Assembly: GCA_018873245.2 (NCBI GenBank)
Contig: JAEMBT020000004.1
Coordinates: 1,774,573-1,838,572 of the forward strand
Reading direction: 5' to 3'
Source: Archegozetes longisetosus
Taxonomy: Eukaryota > Arthropoda > Arachnida > Sarcoptiformes > Trhypochthoniidae
DNA length: 64,000 nucleotides
How positions within the stretch are numbered: the first letter of the stretch is position 1; each line of letters starts with the position of its first letter. A program made the position numbers and the translations under genes. The notes below the pieces were generated by a model. That model had not been told where the DNA came from and made no database searches. It worked only from the letters and a program-made list of their open reading frames with translations. Below are positions 1 to 10,841 of the stretch, piece after piece.

Positions 1-132
1 TCATATCTTCTTGAAGAAGTTTTGAAGCATCAAAAGTTGCTAGACTAATAGTTTGTTCGCGATGATTCTTTTCGACAAACAGTTTTGCTGTTTCTGGTTT
101 TAGTTCAACAATTTTGATGCATTTTCTAGCTT
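1..132 (-). CDS. Partial exon of an unidentified gene running off the left edge
   Basis: On the minus strand an open frame of about 43 codons runs from position 132 to the window edge. It begins right after a possible splice acceptor (AG at 134-133, preceded by an AT-rich tract). The peptide is charged and reads in part KIVELKPETAKLFVEKNH, with balanced amino-acid use unlike the surrounding low-complexity translations. I do not recognise the family and see no upstream exon between 140 and 3,000. It could be the internal or last exon of a gene whose remainder lies left of the window. The open frame is short enough to be chance. Confidence 0.4.
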
Positions 133-458
133 CTTTTAAATTAATTTAGTTATCGTTTAGTTGAAATTCTTACTGACAATAAAAAAGACACTTATCATAT
201 CAAGTTAATCGATATGAATTTTTTCTGATGCTTCTGTATTTGACAGCTACGATCAGAATCATTATTCCATCATATCTATTATCTTGAAATTTTATGCCAA
301 AAGAGAGATATTTAGTCATTGACTATTCGTTTCTTCTAGTCTAAGTAAACTTGTGATAAATTAAGGATTCATATTTCGTGCTTAATTTCATTAATTCTTT
401 TGTAAAAAATTTTTTATTCAATAAAAATCAATAGATTTTAAAGTGACTATTAACAAAT

Positions 459-1330
459 TCAAGCATAGAAGTCGAAATGTGCCTCTTGCCTGACTTTTGA
501 AACCAAAAAGGCACGTCAAAATTAAAAGATAAGATTAGACTGAAAACTAGTGTTTAATATCTAGTCATATAGCCCTCTCTCAGAAGGAACGAATATGCAA
601 GAAAGTTTTGTAAAACTGAATCAGAGTTTCAACTATTTACAGATTAAATACTAACCATACACAAAACGATTTTTAAAACATTTTTGAATAAACGTTCTCT
701 CGAAAAATTTTTGGATATCTATAAGATTCTTGAATATGTTCCTAAAACAGAAAATTCTAAACATTATGGCATATTTTATAGTCTGGGCAATAATTCGTTC
801 AACCATTTTTCACTTTTAGTACAACAATTGTTCGATAAAAGTAATAAAGACAAATAAATTCAATTGTACTAAAAAGTAGAAGACTATGTGAAAATTAATT
901 ATTAAACTATTCAGAATTTGACTCATCGTAAAGCTAACCGAATAACTGTTAACTGAACTCATTCATCATTTTGTATCAGAGTCGGCGATATTTATAAATA
1001 TTATAAGTCGCTTTATATCGCTTAAACAGATATACGATATTTAATGAATTATTCAATGAGTAGATCTCTTATTTATTACATACCGAATTGAATAGAAAAA
1101 ATGTTCACTCAATAATTGCAAACTAATACATCAAACAGTATTTAATCTGTAAATAGTTGAAACTGTTACTCAGTTTCTCAAAGCTTTCTTGCACATTCGT
1201 TCGTTCTAAGAAAGGGCTATATGACTAAATATTAAACATTAGTTTTCGGTCTAATCTTATGTTTTAATTTTGATGTGCCTTTTTGGTTTCAAAAGTCAGG
1301 CAAGAAGTACATTTCGACTTCTATGTTTGA
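459..1330. repeat. Foldback (long inverted-repeat) element, ~870 bp
   Basis: Positions 459-652 and 1,138-1,330 are imperfect inverted copies of each other (about 190 bp per arm). The outer ends read TCAAGCATAGAAGTCGAAAT on the left and the matching inverse on the right. The middle (about 653-1,137) is AT-rich with no open frame. AAT lies directly outside both ends (456-458 and 1,331-1,333), a possible 3-bp target duplication. The structure fits a non-autonomous DNA transposon (foldback MITE). The superfamily is unknown. Confidence 0.7.
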
Positions 1331-1439
1331 AATTAACCACTAGGAAGATTGGCATTTTCTGACTACATGTGCCATCACATTACAAGAGCATAATCACAAT
1401 AATCATATGAACCTGTTTGTCTATTTGACACCCTTAAAG

Positions 1440-1560
1440 CTTAGCCCGTGGTGGGTGTAGAAACTAGATATTCGTATCATTAGATTCATCATGGCCTGTA
1501 GGCTCGAGGTTCGATATTACGTTCACCGAGAGTAGTCACTGACTACTTTGAGATTAAAAA
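1440..1560 (+). repeat. Possible tRNA-derived SINE head
   Basis: A stretch with a box-A-like TTAGCCCGTGG (around 1,441) and a box-B-like GAGGTTCGATATTACG (around 1,505) resembles an RNA polymerase III internal promoter. It is less AT-rich than its surroundings. I cannot fold it into a full tRNA, and no poly-A tail or second copy was found in the window. This is weak evidence only. The rest of 1,331-1,946 holds nothing I recognise. Confidence 0.25.
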
Positions 1561-1946
1561 AAGACCATTGACTGAAAATTTGACCGGATGTCTAATATTA
1601 AATATAACTTCCACTTTAGATAACAGTGCCGTTTAATCAGTCCATTCACGTGAAAGTCAGGCTTGTTATAAGTAAAGTCTGAATTTGGTTCACTATCATC
1701 AGTCAATCGAAAAGATATTCACTAACTTAGAGTCAATAGAAACTTATAGTGAGCTCCTTTTCTGTGTGATTTGCCACTAAAACGTGCCTTAAGAAAGTTT
1801 ATGGTCTTTGATTTTATACTTTGTTCAATTAAGTAAAGATAAGAATTTTTGCATGGAAAACTGGATCCTAATTTTGTTTACTTTTAATCAAGTTTTACAA
1901 AAAAGGACTTGCTAAATAAACTCGTTATTTGACCTATCCTCTAGGT

Positions 1947-2126
1947 CAGTGGTGTCCAGACATTTTTCCATGAGAGCTACTTTAACCTAAAATTGTATTT
2001 TAACTAATTTTATATTGATGTGATTTAACATTATTGTTTAGTAAAATAAATGTTGTATAGCTACCAATTTATCACAAAGTTTCGCGATCCACTGGTCGAT
2101 CGCGATCGACGTACTGGACACCCCTG
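1947..2126. mobile_element. hAT-type MITE, 180 bp
   Basis: The element begins CAGTGGTGTCCAGA and ends TACTGGACACCCCTG, which are inverted terminal repeats of the hAT type. It is flanked by CTCTAGGT (1,939-1,946) and CTCTAGAT (2,127-2,134), an 8-bp target duplication with one mismatch, as expected for hAT. The right subterminal part is rich in GATCGCGATCGAC, a motif common in Buster/ZBED-type hAT ends. It has no coding capacity. The stretch from 2,135 to about 3,010 shows nothing beyond AT-rich DNA. Confidence 0.85.
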
Positions 2127-3010
2127 CTCTAGATAATTTATTTCTGATTTATTGAATAATATAAAAGTTACCATACATTTAAGACATCCTACATTTTTTG
2201 AGACCGACTTTATTTCTATTTTAGTATTGTTAATGATGAAAACATAATGACTAATGAGTTGAAAATGATTTGATTACTGTTAAACATTTCAAACTATTAA
2301 TCAAGAATAAAGCGATTCGGTTTCCAATTTTGATAAACTTTAATCTAAGAAAATTGACTCTTAGTTATAGTGATCTCCAGTTTGCTACTGTTCTGTTTGA
2401 CAAACTCAATTGATTTCAGTCACACTAATTAGTATCGAATGATAAAGTGTTATATTTATCAGAGTTGAACATATTTTAAGTTCAAGATTTGATGAATTTT
2501 TTCGGTTTAAGTTTATTTCATATCATATATAGTGCTATGCCTGAAACAAGTGTCTGAAAAAGATAAAATATATACTTTCATGTATTCATTCATACTTTAA
2601 TGATAGCATTTATCGACTGTACTACAGCCCTAAATATACTCAGAGTTGTAATGATTAATATTTTGATCATTACTTATAAGTTCGTTTAGAAATTTTCTTT
2701 ACAGTGTGAAATTATACTGAATGAACTATTAATTTGTATCTTATTAAATCTTATCTATTGATTCAAGTCATTCATAGTTAAGGTTAAGATTTAATAGTTT
2801 TGAATGAGTCAATACTGTGCACATTTTATGGTTCAGTCGATTACTTGACATTAGTGCTTTACACATAAGAATATATCTCTATTTTTTCAGGCATTCGTTT
2901 CAGGCGTAGTATAATCTGTTGACTGTGACTCCCAAATAGATGCCAAAGAACTTCAATCTATGGATTAATTTTAGAAACAAATCAGTAAAATGTTTCTGTA
3001 CGTTAAGCAA

Positions 3011-3016
3011 TTTATT
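3011..3016 (-). other. Poly(A) signal of the first zinc-finger gene
   Basis: TTTATT on the plus strand is AATAAA on the minus strand, about 111 bp past the stop codon of the gene ending at 3,127. Its position suits its 3' end. AATAAA is common by chance in DNA this AT-rich. Confidence 0.4.
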
Positions 3017-3126
3017 GAAATCCAAATTATATACAAAGCTATAATGACTTAAATGATTTATATAAACACAACCACAAACACGATAAACATTATCTTAAAT
3101 TAATGAGACGAATAAGATTCTGGTCA

Positions 3127-5543
3127 TTATTCCTGATTGTGATGTCTTCTCAAGTGAAGCGATAGATTCTGTTTCCAATACGAGGCATAATCACAATCAG
3201 CAAAAGTGCATACAAACTCTTTCTTTCCGTGAATTACTTCGTGTTGACGTAAAGCAACTTTATGTGCAAACGTTTTGCCTATTAATTAATATGTAAAATG
3301 AGAAAATCAAACATCGATTTCTAAATTAATATAAAGAATAGTTCTTAAGTCTTCAATACCTATGAATTGTGAGAGTAAAACAAAACATTACTTAAAGAAT
3401 TAAGTCCTATACATCAATGATTAAAAGTCGAGGTATTACTTATTAAAAGCTTATGTTTCAATTGAAAATTGCATAAACTCCGCAAAGCTAAAATATTGTT
3501 TGCATCAAATAATAAGGAAATAAATCTAAAACTAAACACTGATTAAGTTAACGATAAGAAACTTGAATCGTTTTGTAAATTAGCTTTAAACTTAGAAAAT
3601 CTAGAACTAATTACCGCAATGACTACAAGCATGTTTTCCGGAACGATGCGGAATTCGTCTTAGTTTTCTTGACTTGATTACTTTGAACTGCATTTCATGC
3701 GATCCATTAATATAGAGACAATTGTTATTGTGTTGAGACAAATGCTTTTGAAGATCTATTTGTCGGGCAAACGATTTGTCGCAATTATGATAATAACATC
3801 TCAATGAATACTTATCGATCCGATGGTAAGTCTTCTCGTGATAGTTTCGGGAACTAGTTTGAGTGAAAGTCCGCTCGCACCCAGTGAATGAACACTTGTA
3901 TGGTTTGATTCCCGTATGACTTCTTCGGTGCGATTGTATGTAGTGTTTGCTGAATTTTTTTCCGCATACTTCGCATCCAATCAATGACTTGCCACACCTG
4001 TTACTGTTGCTGTCATCGCTTGTGTTAGTGTAGGAAAGTGATTCGTTTGCTATCAATCAAAATAAGATAACCAATTAGTCGATGGCTTAAGTTCTCAAAC
4101 GTTTTTTAGTCTTATTAGTGAATTTTCTAAGCTTGCCAATGAAGAAAAATTTCAAATGCAATTATGCTTTCAAATTATCTTAAGTTTATTTTTGGTTTAG
4201 ATAAGCCTTCAGTTTTGAAAAGTCATTTAAAATTTGTTTACAAAGAGTTGACCAAAATCCTATGAAAAGTTAAAGCTTTGTTTAACTTAAGAAGATAAAA
4301 TAAGCCTAACATAAGCTTTTAGATGAGACAATTGGGACTCAAACAAACCAAAGGCTTATAAAAAGAGATTAATCTATAGCTAGGTTGAGTAAAACAAGAG
4401 TTATCTAAATCAATAAAATCCTAACAAAAAGTTTGATACCATTATTATGATCACTATTATTATCTGCATTACTGTATTCAATGACTTCGAGTTCCATTTG
4501 CGGTACAAAAATAATTTCATTTATTTTATGACTTTCATCGCTATTACTGTTATCTTTACTCTTATCGAAGTTGGCCTCAAACGGGGAACAGCTCTGATTG
4601 TGTCCAAAACTGATTGCCTCTTGCATTGAGTTATGTATTCTTAAATGCGATTCCATCTGTTCTTTGCGCGAAAACAGTTGATTACATCCGAAGTATTCGC
4701 AACGATATTTACCACCACTTGTGTTATTATTGGTTGTATTGTTCGTGAAATTGTTAGCGATTGTCCTGTTATTCCACTTAGTTATAGCTTTCTCTGAAGA
4801 ATGTTTGCAACTCATTTGTTGTTCCATTTCAGGGTTTGTTTGGGCTTTAGGTTTAAAAAGTATCAATTAATTTGTTGTCGAACAATATCTAAACAAAACT
4901 TGAGAGCAATTTTCACAAATATATTTGTCATTTTAAGTTCTCTCAACACTGAATAAGAGCTGATCCAATTAATAATTATCAATAAATATTTGTCAAATTT
5001 GCTTTAGGTTAGAGCATATTTTTGAACTTAAGTCAACACTAATTCAAAAATAAAGATGAAAGGATTCAAAAATTCATTTTTCTTAGTTCTCTCATAAAGT
5101 AATTTCATAATCAATTGACTAATCAATAATTCAATTACAAAAATAATAGAAAAATACAAAATACAAGAAAATGCGCTCAACATTAGTACAGTTAGATATA
5201 AATAATTAAATAGAAAACAATGAATACTTTGAACAGTTTTGGTGAGACTCGAAAACAGCAGATCCTGCAACGAATTGATTTCCTTCTCTAATTTCAATAA
5301 TTTAGTTTCGTATAAATTTTGGTCAAATTTATTGAGTTGACAATCATTTTGATTGAGTTTTTCAATCAGTTTTTGATTAATTGTCTTCAAATAATTGATA
5401 TACTTATTGGTTTCTAAATGTCTTTCGTTTAGTAAACAAAACAAATGTTTATAAGTTTTTAATTCACTGTTCATTAAATTATTTTCTTCTCTTAGCTTGA
5501 CCAGTTCTTCAGATCTTACTGTTGTATTTGATGTCATTTCCAT
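3127..5543 (-). CDS. Coiled-coil / C2H2 zinc-finger protein, 435 aa, four exons
   Basis: Exons by eye: 5543-5228, 4844-4440, 4049-3615 and 3278-3127. All introns are GT-AG, and the spliced length is exactly 436 codons. Residues 1-105 are a polar coiled-coil-prone segment (LREENNLMNSELKTYKHL region). Exon 2 adds a lone TFIIIA-like finger (RCEYFGCNQLF) and an acidic Asn/Ser-rich linker. Exon 3 carries fingers with CEVCGKKF, CSFTGCERTF and CYYHNCDKSF. The last finger pair spans the exon 3-4 junction (CSHCGKTF, then CTFADCDYASYW). The many C-x4-C fingers are typical of TFIIIA/ZIC-like nucleic-acid-binding proteins, so a nuclear DNA- or RNA-binding role is likely; the target is unknown. It is a paralogue of the gene at 55.2-57.4 kb: exon layout and C-terminus match closely. 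The exon 1 donor is the least certain boundary. Confidence 0.85.
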
Positions 5544-6216
5544 TTACTTAATTGTTTTGATCATTTCTGTAATTGATTATTATTTTAGTTAAAACAAATT
5601 CAAAATTCATACCAAATGACTGGTTTTTGTTGATATAATTGTTTGACTGTTTACTTAGCTATTATTTTCAGTCATACCTTAAATTAATTCTTTCATTTTT
5701 CCTAATTTTAAGATCTTGTAAACGTCGCCCAAATTTTGTACCTTTTATGATACAATCAATATTGAGTTGTACTTCAACAAGATCTCATTTTTCACCAATA
5801 TATCAACGTTTTATCTCATACCGTCTTCACATCTATAATGACTTTTGTGACCTCTTCTGGGCATAATTTGTACTAAAGCAACAAACTTTTCGGAGCTTCA
5901 AAACTGTTACCCAGTTGATAAAAATGAACTTAAACGAATAATTAGCCAGAATTTAGCTTAAAGTTTATTTCGTACAAAGCCATATCACAAATTGTCGATC
6001 ACAGATTGAAATACAATGATTGAAAGAGAATTAGTCAAACTCAATTATTCTTGTCTTATCCATTCACTATAATCCAAATAATTACATAAATAATAGATAA
6101 GTTTAGAAAATAAGATTTAACATATAAACTGATCATAATACTAAAGTATCATAAATATTAGATTAGATTGCATTTAAACTAAACTTTCAATAATTTATAG
6201 TCAGTTTTATAGGATT

Positions 6217-9200
6217 TTAAGCTAACAATTCATTTGGAACATAACTATTCAACTGCAAGAGACAAACACGAACTGAATTAGCATTAATTAGCTTAATAAC
6301 TCTGTCAATATCGTTAACAACAACAATAATGTGACCGTTTGCTACAACCTCAAACTCGTCACTAACCAAAGCGTTGTGTATTGAACCAAATCGTGTTATA
6401 TCTTCTTTACTTCTGCAATCAATGATCACAACTTTAGACTTTTCGTTCTTCACTAACGATATGACATCGTTGACATCGATTCGTGGAACAGGTTCGCTCC
6501 TTAGCTGTTCTAAAGGCCATAAACCTCTTTGGGAGACACTCTTTGGTGTAGCACAGAAGAGTTTGATCGCATGTTTAACACATTTGTCGATATCTATTTG
6601 TGGCAAATCACTAAATATGAGTATACAATCGTTGAATGTAAATTCTAATAATTGATCGCGTAATTGATTAAGAATTGATAGACCGATGAACAGAGGAAAC
6701 GATTCATTCCCTAATCGCAGATAAACAATTATTTTGAAATCGAATTTGTTAGGAATCTATTGTTTTATACCTAATAAGAGAGTGTCCCATAAGTGCAGGA
6801 TCTGATGTAATGGTAAGACATGCGTAAACATTGTTAGAAACCATGGAATCGCGTACAAGTCGGGGACAAATGACAGAGAGCTTAAGTGACTTGCAAGAAC
6901 TGGATCTTGAAATGCGATGAGTATTGAAAATAGTGCCAAATATTCTTGAATTACTCGAGAATTATCGCGCTGAAAGAAGCCTAAGGAACAAACACTTCTG
7001 TTAAACCAATCCTTAAAAACTTTAATGAATCAAGTTTCAAGCTCAATAAATATAACCATTTCCGAAAAATATCTATTTTACGAACATTAAAAACCAAAAG
7101 CAGGTTTCTCGCTGAAATAACTTTTAGCAAAATTCTGAAAGCTTTACAAACCTTTCAAATACTTATGAACAAAGGCATTAAAACAGGCGAAGGCTTGCGA
7201 TTCATTGTTGAAATTGATGATTACAAAAGGAGCAGCCAATGAGTCCAATCCCTGCCAATAGACATCACCTTTAGATTCATTATGTCTGAGCCATGCTTTT
7301 AGAATCCTCGTCAACTTTTGATGCCCTTGAGGTGAAGCCAACAAATCATTGTATTGATGACATCGAGGAATATCAACACTTATTTGTCGATCAGTTGCAG
7401 TGGCAGTTATTTTATCAATTTGTTCGTATAGTAAAAGGTCACTCCATTTGACGTTCAGTATTGATGACCAGACGTGTGACCGATAAAGTGGAGGAATATC
7501 AACTTTAGCACATGATAAAAGATTTGTTCTGAGGAATGGCGCGCCTATTCAAAAGGAAACATTAATGATTTTATGAAAGTAAAACTTTTATCAATCGATG
7601 CTATCTTTGAAACCATATTAACCTTCAGCAAGTCGTTTAAAAATCATAATTCGTTCGCATTGATAGTCAAAGTCATGCTCTCGTATAACAATCGGCAGAT
7701 TCGGCGAAACCCAGACCGAATTAAAACCTGGAGATAGTACTAATGGACAGAATATCTGTGCTGGTAATTCATTGAGACGATTGATTAGTTTATCAATCGG
7801 TAGAAGTTTCAACTGATTGTTAGCTGGAATTTGAACGTATTTTCTACGCTTAACTGTTTCACTGTTAGAATTATTATCTTCTCGTAAGATAAGTGTAGGA
7901 ACTGATAGAATTGGAGGTCTTTTCTGTTTTTTAGTCTCATTATCATCTCTTGAAGGGAAGGCTAAACACCACAAGTGGTAGACTTCGTTAATATTGATTA
8001 TTTCGTGTTTGTAAGTATTGTCTAGTTTCGGAAAACGTAAAACTGTGTTCAATTGTTGACATTCGATTTCTGGTATCGGAATATCGAGTATCTTTAAGAG
8101 CTGTTTGACTGTTGCTCTTGAACTAGGCTTTGGTTGAAGTCCTGATAGAAAAAAGTTTTGCCATTTCTCTGATAAGTTTTCAAGACTTATGTTTAGTTTA
8201 TTTAGAACTTCTTTTGAGTCAATGCTTTTTACGATTTCGATTGGATTTTCCGGTAATTTAACGTTTGGTTCGATGAATGTTAATAGTGTGAGCACTAGAG
8301 ACCAGATATCACTTTTTCGAACTGTTGTTATGCCGAATAACTGTTCGTAAGGAAGAAATCGAATATCACCTGTAAATACGGTGTAAAAGTTAAAGTTTTC
8401 CTCAAATATTTAGATTTAATCTAAACTTTTTTGCTACTATCAGAAGTTATCAAAAATAGTGACCAAAACTTTTTACTGTTTAGAAAATAATGAAAAACTT
8501 GTTTTAGAAATTTTTTAAACTGAGAAATGTTCGTTCAATTAAACGGAAAATGTGAAATAACAACAGACTCTATGCTCAAAGCCATCTGAAAATTATCGCG
8601 TAAACATTTTTTGACTGTTTAGAAAATTATGAAGAAGTTTATGAGAAATTTTTAAACTAAAAATATGGTTAAGTTTGTCGGAAAATATAAAATTAATAAC
8701 TGACTCGGGATTATCATATGCGCGTCACAGTGTTGCCCACAATCTGTAATTGCATTAAGTGACCAATGAGTTAGTTTAACATTGTTTCCATCGTAAACAA
8801 ACGCCTCCGGAGTTATCAAACCGTGAATACAACCGATATTATAGTGTAAATGATATAAACCGAGTAGTGAATGTTTGGCCAACTTTTCGACGTCGTCAAT
8901 CGGCAAATCATTTAAGTAGTGCTCGAAAATCAAAGTTATTTTCTCTACAATTAAATCAATTTAAAAATAATCAATTTTCTGAATAAGTAATCACAAAGTG
9001 AAAATATTTTTGACCAAAAGTTTGTATTTCTAGAAATGAGAAATACTATGTACTCTCTTGTAAACACTTTTTCTGTGGAAAAGATATAAGTATTGAATGT
9101 TTGTTTAATTCAAACCTTTTTTGTTTCTAATACAGTCTAAATATTGCGTCAAATAATTTGATTTAATTGTATGATTTGCATTATTCAAATCAATAAATGA

Positions 9201-9326
9201 CTTGAAATTTCCAATCATTGCAATCGATGACGGAGTAATCGGCAGTCCGTTAGCGCCACAAACTTCTGACTCATTTGTAGCGCTTTGTAATACTATTGAC
9301 GCAAATTTATAGTCAATTGAAATCAT
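6217..9326 (-). CDS. TBCK: TBC domain-containing protein kinase-like (TBCK), 764 aa, six exons
   Basis: Exons: 9326-9116, 8944-8705, 8369-7623, 7544-7152, 6980-6771 and 6710-6217. All introns are GT-AG, and the sum is exactly 765 codons. Order of parts: an N-terminal pseudokinase-like region ([20 protein letters not shown] where a kinase has its catalytic loop, so the usual HRD/DFG residues are absent); a linker; a Rab-GAP TBC domain ([59 protein letters not shown]); and a C-terminal rhodanese-like domain ([20 protein letters not shown]). This order and the motifs are diagnostic of TBCK. In vertebrates TBCK supports mTOR signalling and belongs to the FERRY early-endosome mRNA-transport complex. 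The protein is shorter than the human one (893 aa), mostly in linkers. It lies head-to-head with FAM32A. Confidence 0.95.
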
Positions 9327-9906
9327 TATTCAATTTAATTTAATTGTTGTCAAGTTTGAAAGTGTGACAGATGGGAGTATTTTTAAGGCATTCCTACTTT
9401 TCAATTTAATTTTGCGAATTGTGTTTTGCCCGCTGCATAAAAACACCTTGTATACAGTCTAAGTATTTATACTATTTATTTAGTTACTCGACGAACAATC
9501 TAGTATAGATAGTACTAAAACTTCGAACCACATTAAGCTGATAATAGAAGTGTAGCAAATTTTGTTATACCATAAGTAACGTTTACATTTTCTATACAAT
9601 CTTCAACACCTCTCACTTCTATATGCTCATAACTACTGATATTTAGCTTATGCTGAATTAGCGTTACTTATGTTCAAGTATTCTTCGATTCAGTCAATCT
9701 TCAAAACATCGTATTTGCAGATTCTTCAGTTCGTACAAAAACTCACGAAGAAGTACAAGGCTAAAGAGGCAGTTATGTTGTTTTGTGCTTCATATAAATT
9801 GAATGAGAAATTGAGACGAAATTTTGTTGACATTTGAAAAAAACAAAACTAAATCATAATTAAAACTGATTTGTTAACTAAAACGTTGACCAACAAATTT
9901 TGTGAA
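9327..9906. promoter_or_regulatory. Divergent promoter region between TBCK and FAM32A
   Basis: About 580 bp separate the two divergent start codons, so both promoters probably lie here. I see no clear TATA box at a fixed distance, no repeat, and no coding sequence. Two AT-rich tracts near 9,340-9,470 and 9,820-9,870 flank a slightly less AT-rich middle. Function is inferred from gene arrangement only. Confidence 0.4.
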
Positions 9907-10317
9907 ATGTCAGAATACGACTATGTATCTAGAAGTTCGTTGAAGCTAAAAACTAAGGACGGATTAATAACTAAAAGTAAGAATAAGAAGAAAAACAAAA
10001 CGAAGTCAATAGAAGAAAAGCAATTAAAGAAAATGATTGACAAATCAATCAATAATGAGAAGGAGTTAAGTGATGATAAGTCACAAACTGTGTCGTCGAC
10101 TTCGACATCGAGCTCCAGTAAGGCATCAGTTGGTGGTCAAGAAGTTTGGATGACTTCAGCAGAGAGGAAGTTTATAGAACAGCAACAGAAAAGACAATTA
10201 AGTCGCGTTATGTCTAAAGCATCCAAAAGTCATAAACAAAGAGTCGAAGAATTTAACAGACATTTAGAGAGCTTAACCGAACACTACGACATACCGAAAG
10301 TGAGTTGGACTAAATAG
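9907..10317 (+). CDS. FAM32A: FAM32A-like protein, 136 aa, intronless here
   Basis: The protein starts MSEYDYVSRSSLKLK, has a very basic Lys-rich stretch (KSKNKKKNKTKS), a Ser-rich middle, and ends ASKSHKQRVEEFNRHLESL plus TEHYDIPKVSWTK. That C-terminus is the near-invariant signature of FAM32A (human ...TEHYDIPKVSWTK). In human spliceosomes FAM32A inserts its C-terminus into the catalytic centre and helps 3' splice-site docking and exon ligation. An in-frame ATG 36 bp upstream (9,871) would add 12 residues with no counterpart in the family, so I take the ATG at 9,907. A poly(A) signal candidate AATAAA lies at 10,527. Length is close to the family norm (112 aa in human) plus the Ser/Lys linker. 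Confidence 0.95.
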   Translation: MSEYDYVSRSSLKLKTKDGLITKSKNKKKNKTKSIEEKQLKKMIDKSINNEKELSDDKSQTVSSTSTSSSSKASVGGQEVWMTSAERKFIEQQQKRQLSRVMSKASKSHKQRVEEFNRHLESLTEHYDIPKVSWTK

Positions 10318-10841
10318 AAGATATTCTCTGCGAACTTTCTGGGGTATTTGGCCAACATTATGTTCTTGCAACCATTTGTTTTTCGAGTAAAACTTGGAAA
10401 AACCTTTTGTCAACTCATCTGTCAGTTTAAATAAATTTATGAGTTTTTCTATTAGTTTTTGTTGTTTCAAATCGTATTTATTAATTGTTCCTCATTTTTA
10501 TCGCTAAAGTATAGCATTGATTCTGAAATAAATCATTTTTCTACTCATTCGAATAAAATTGAACTTTCTTGAAGTTTATTAACCGAGACTTAAGTTTAAT
10601 TTACTTCAAAATAATTGAAAGTATTATGAGATAAGTTAACATTATAGTCAAATAATAATAAAGACTATATAGCCGTTAAATGTCAAGTAAATAGTTGCCT
10701 TCAATTGAAGTATAATCTTATCTAAAAACTAATAAACTTTATTAATAAAATCAAAGTAAAATCTGTTATGCATTTAAGCGAAACGAAAAGCTTTTAGTTT
10801 TAAATGTATTTCATTCAATCAGTTGTCTAAATATTGAAATA
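10318..10841. other. Intergenic stretch between FAM32A and the first SLC17 gene
   Basis: It holds the FAM32A 3' end (AATAAA at 10,527-10,532), then AT-rich DNA up to the next start codon. A minus-strand open frame over 10,273-10,470 overlaps the end of FAM32A and looks like its shadow. No repeats were seen. Confidence 0.4.
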
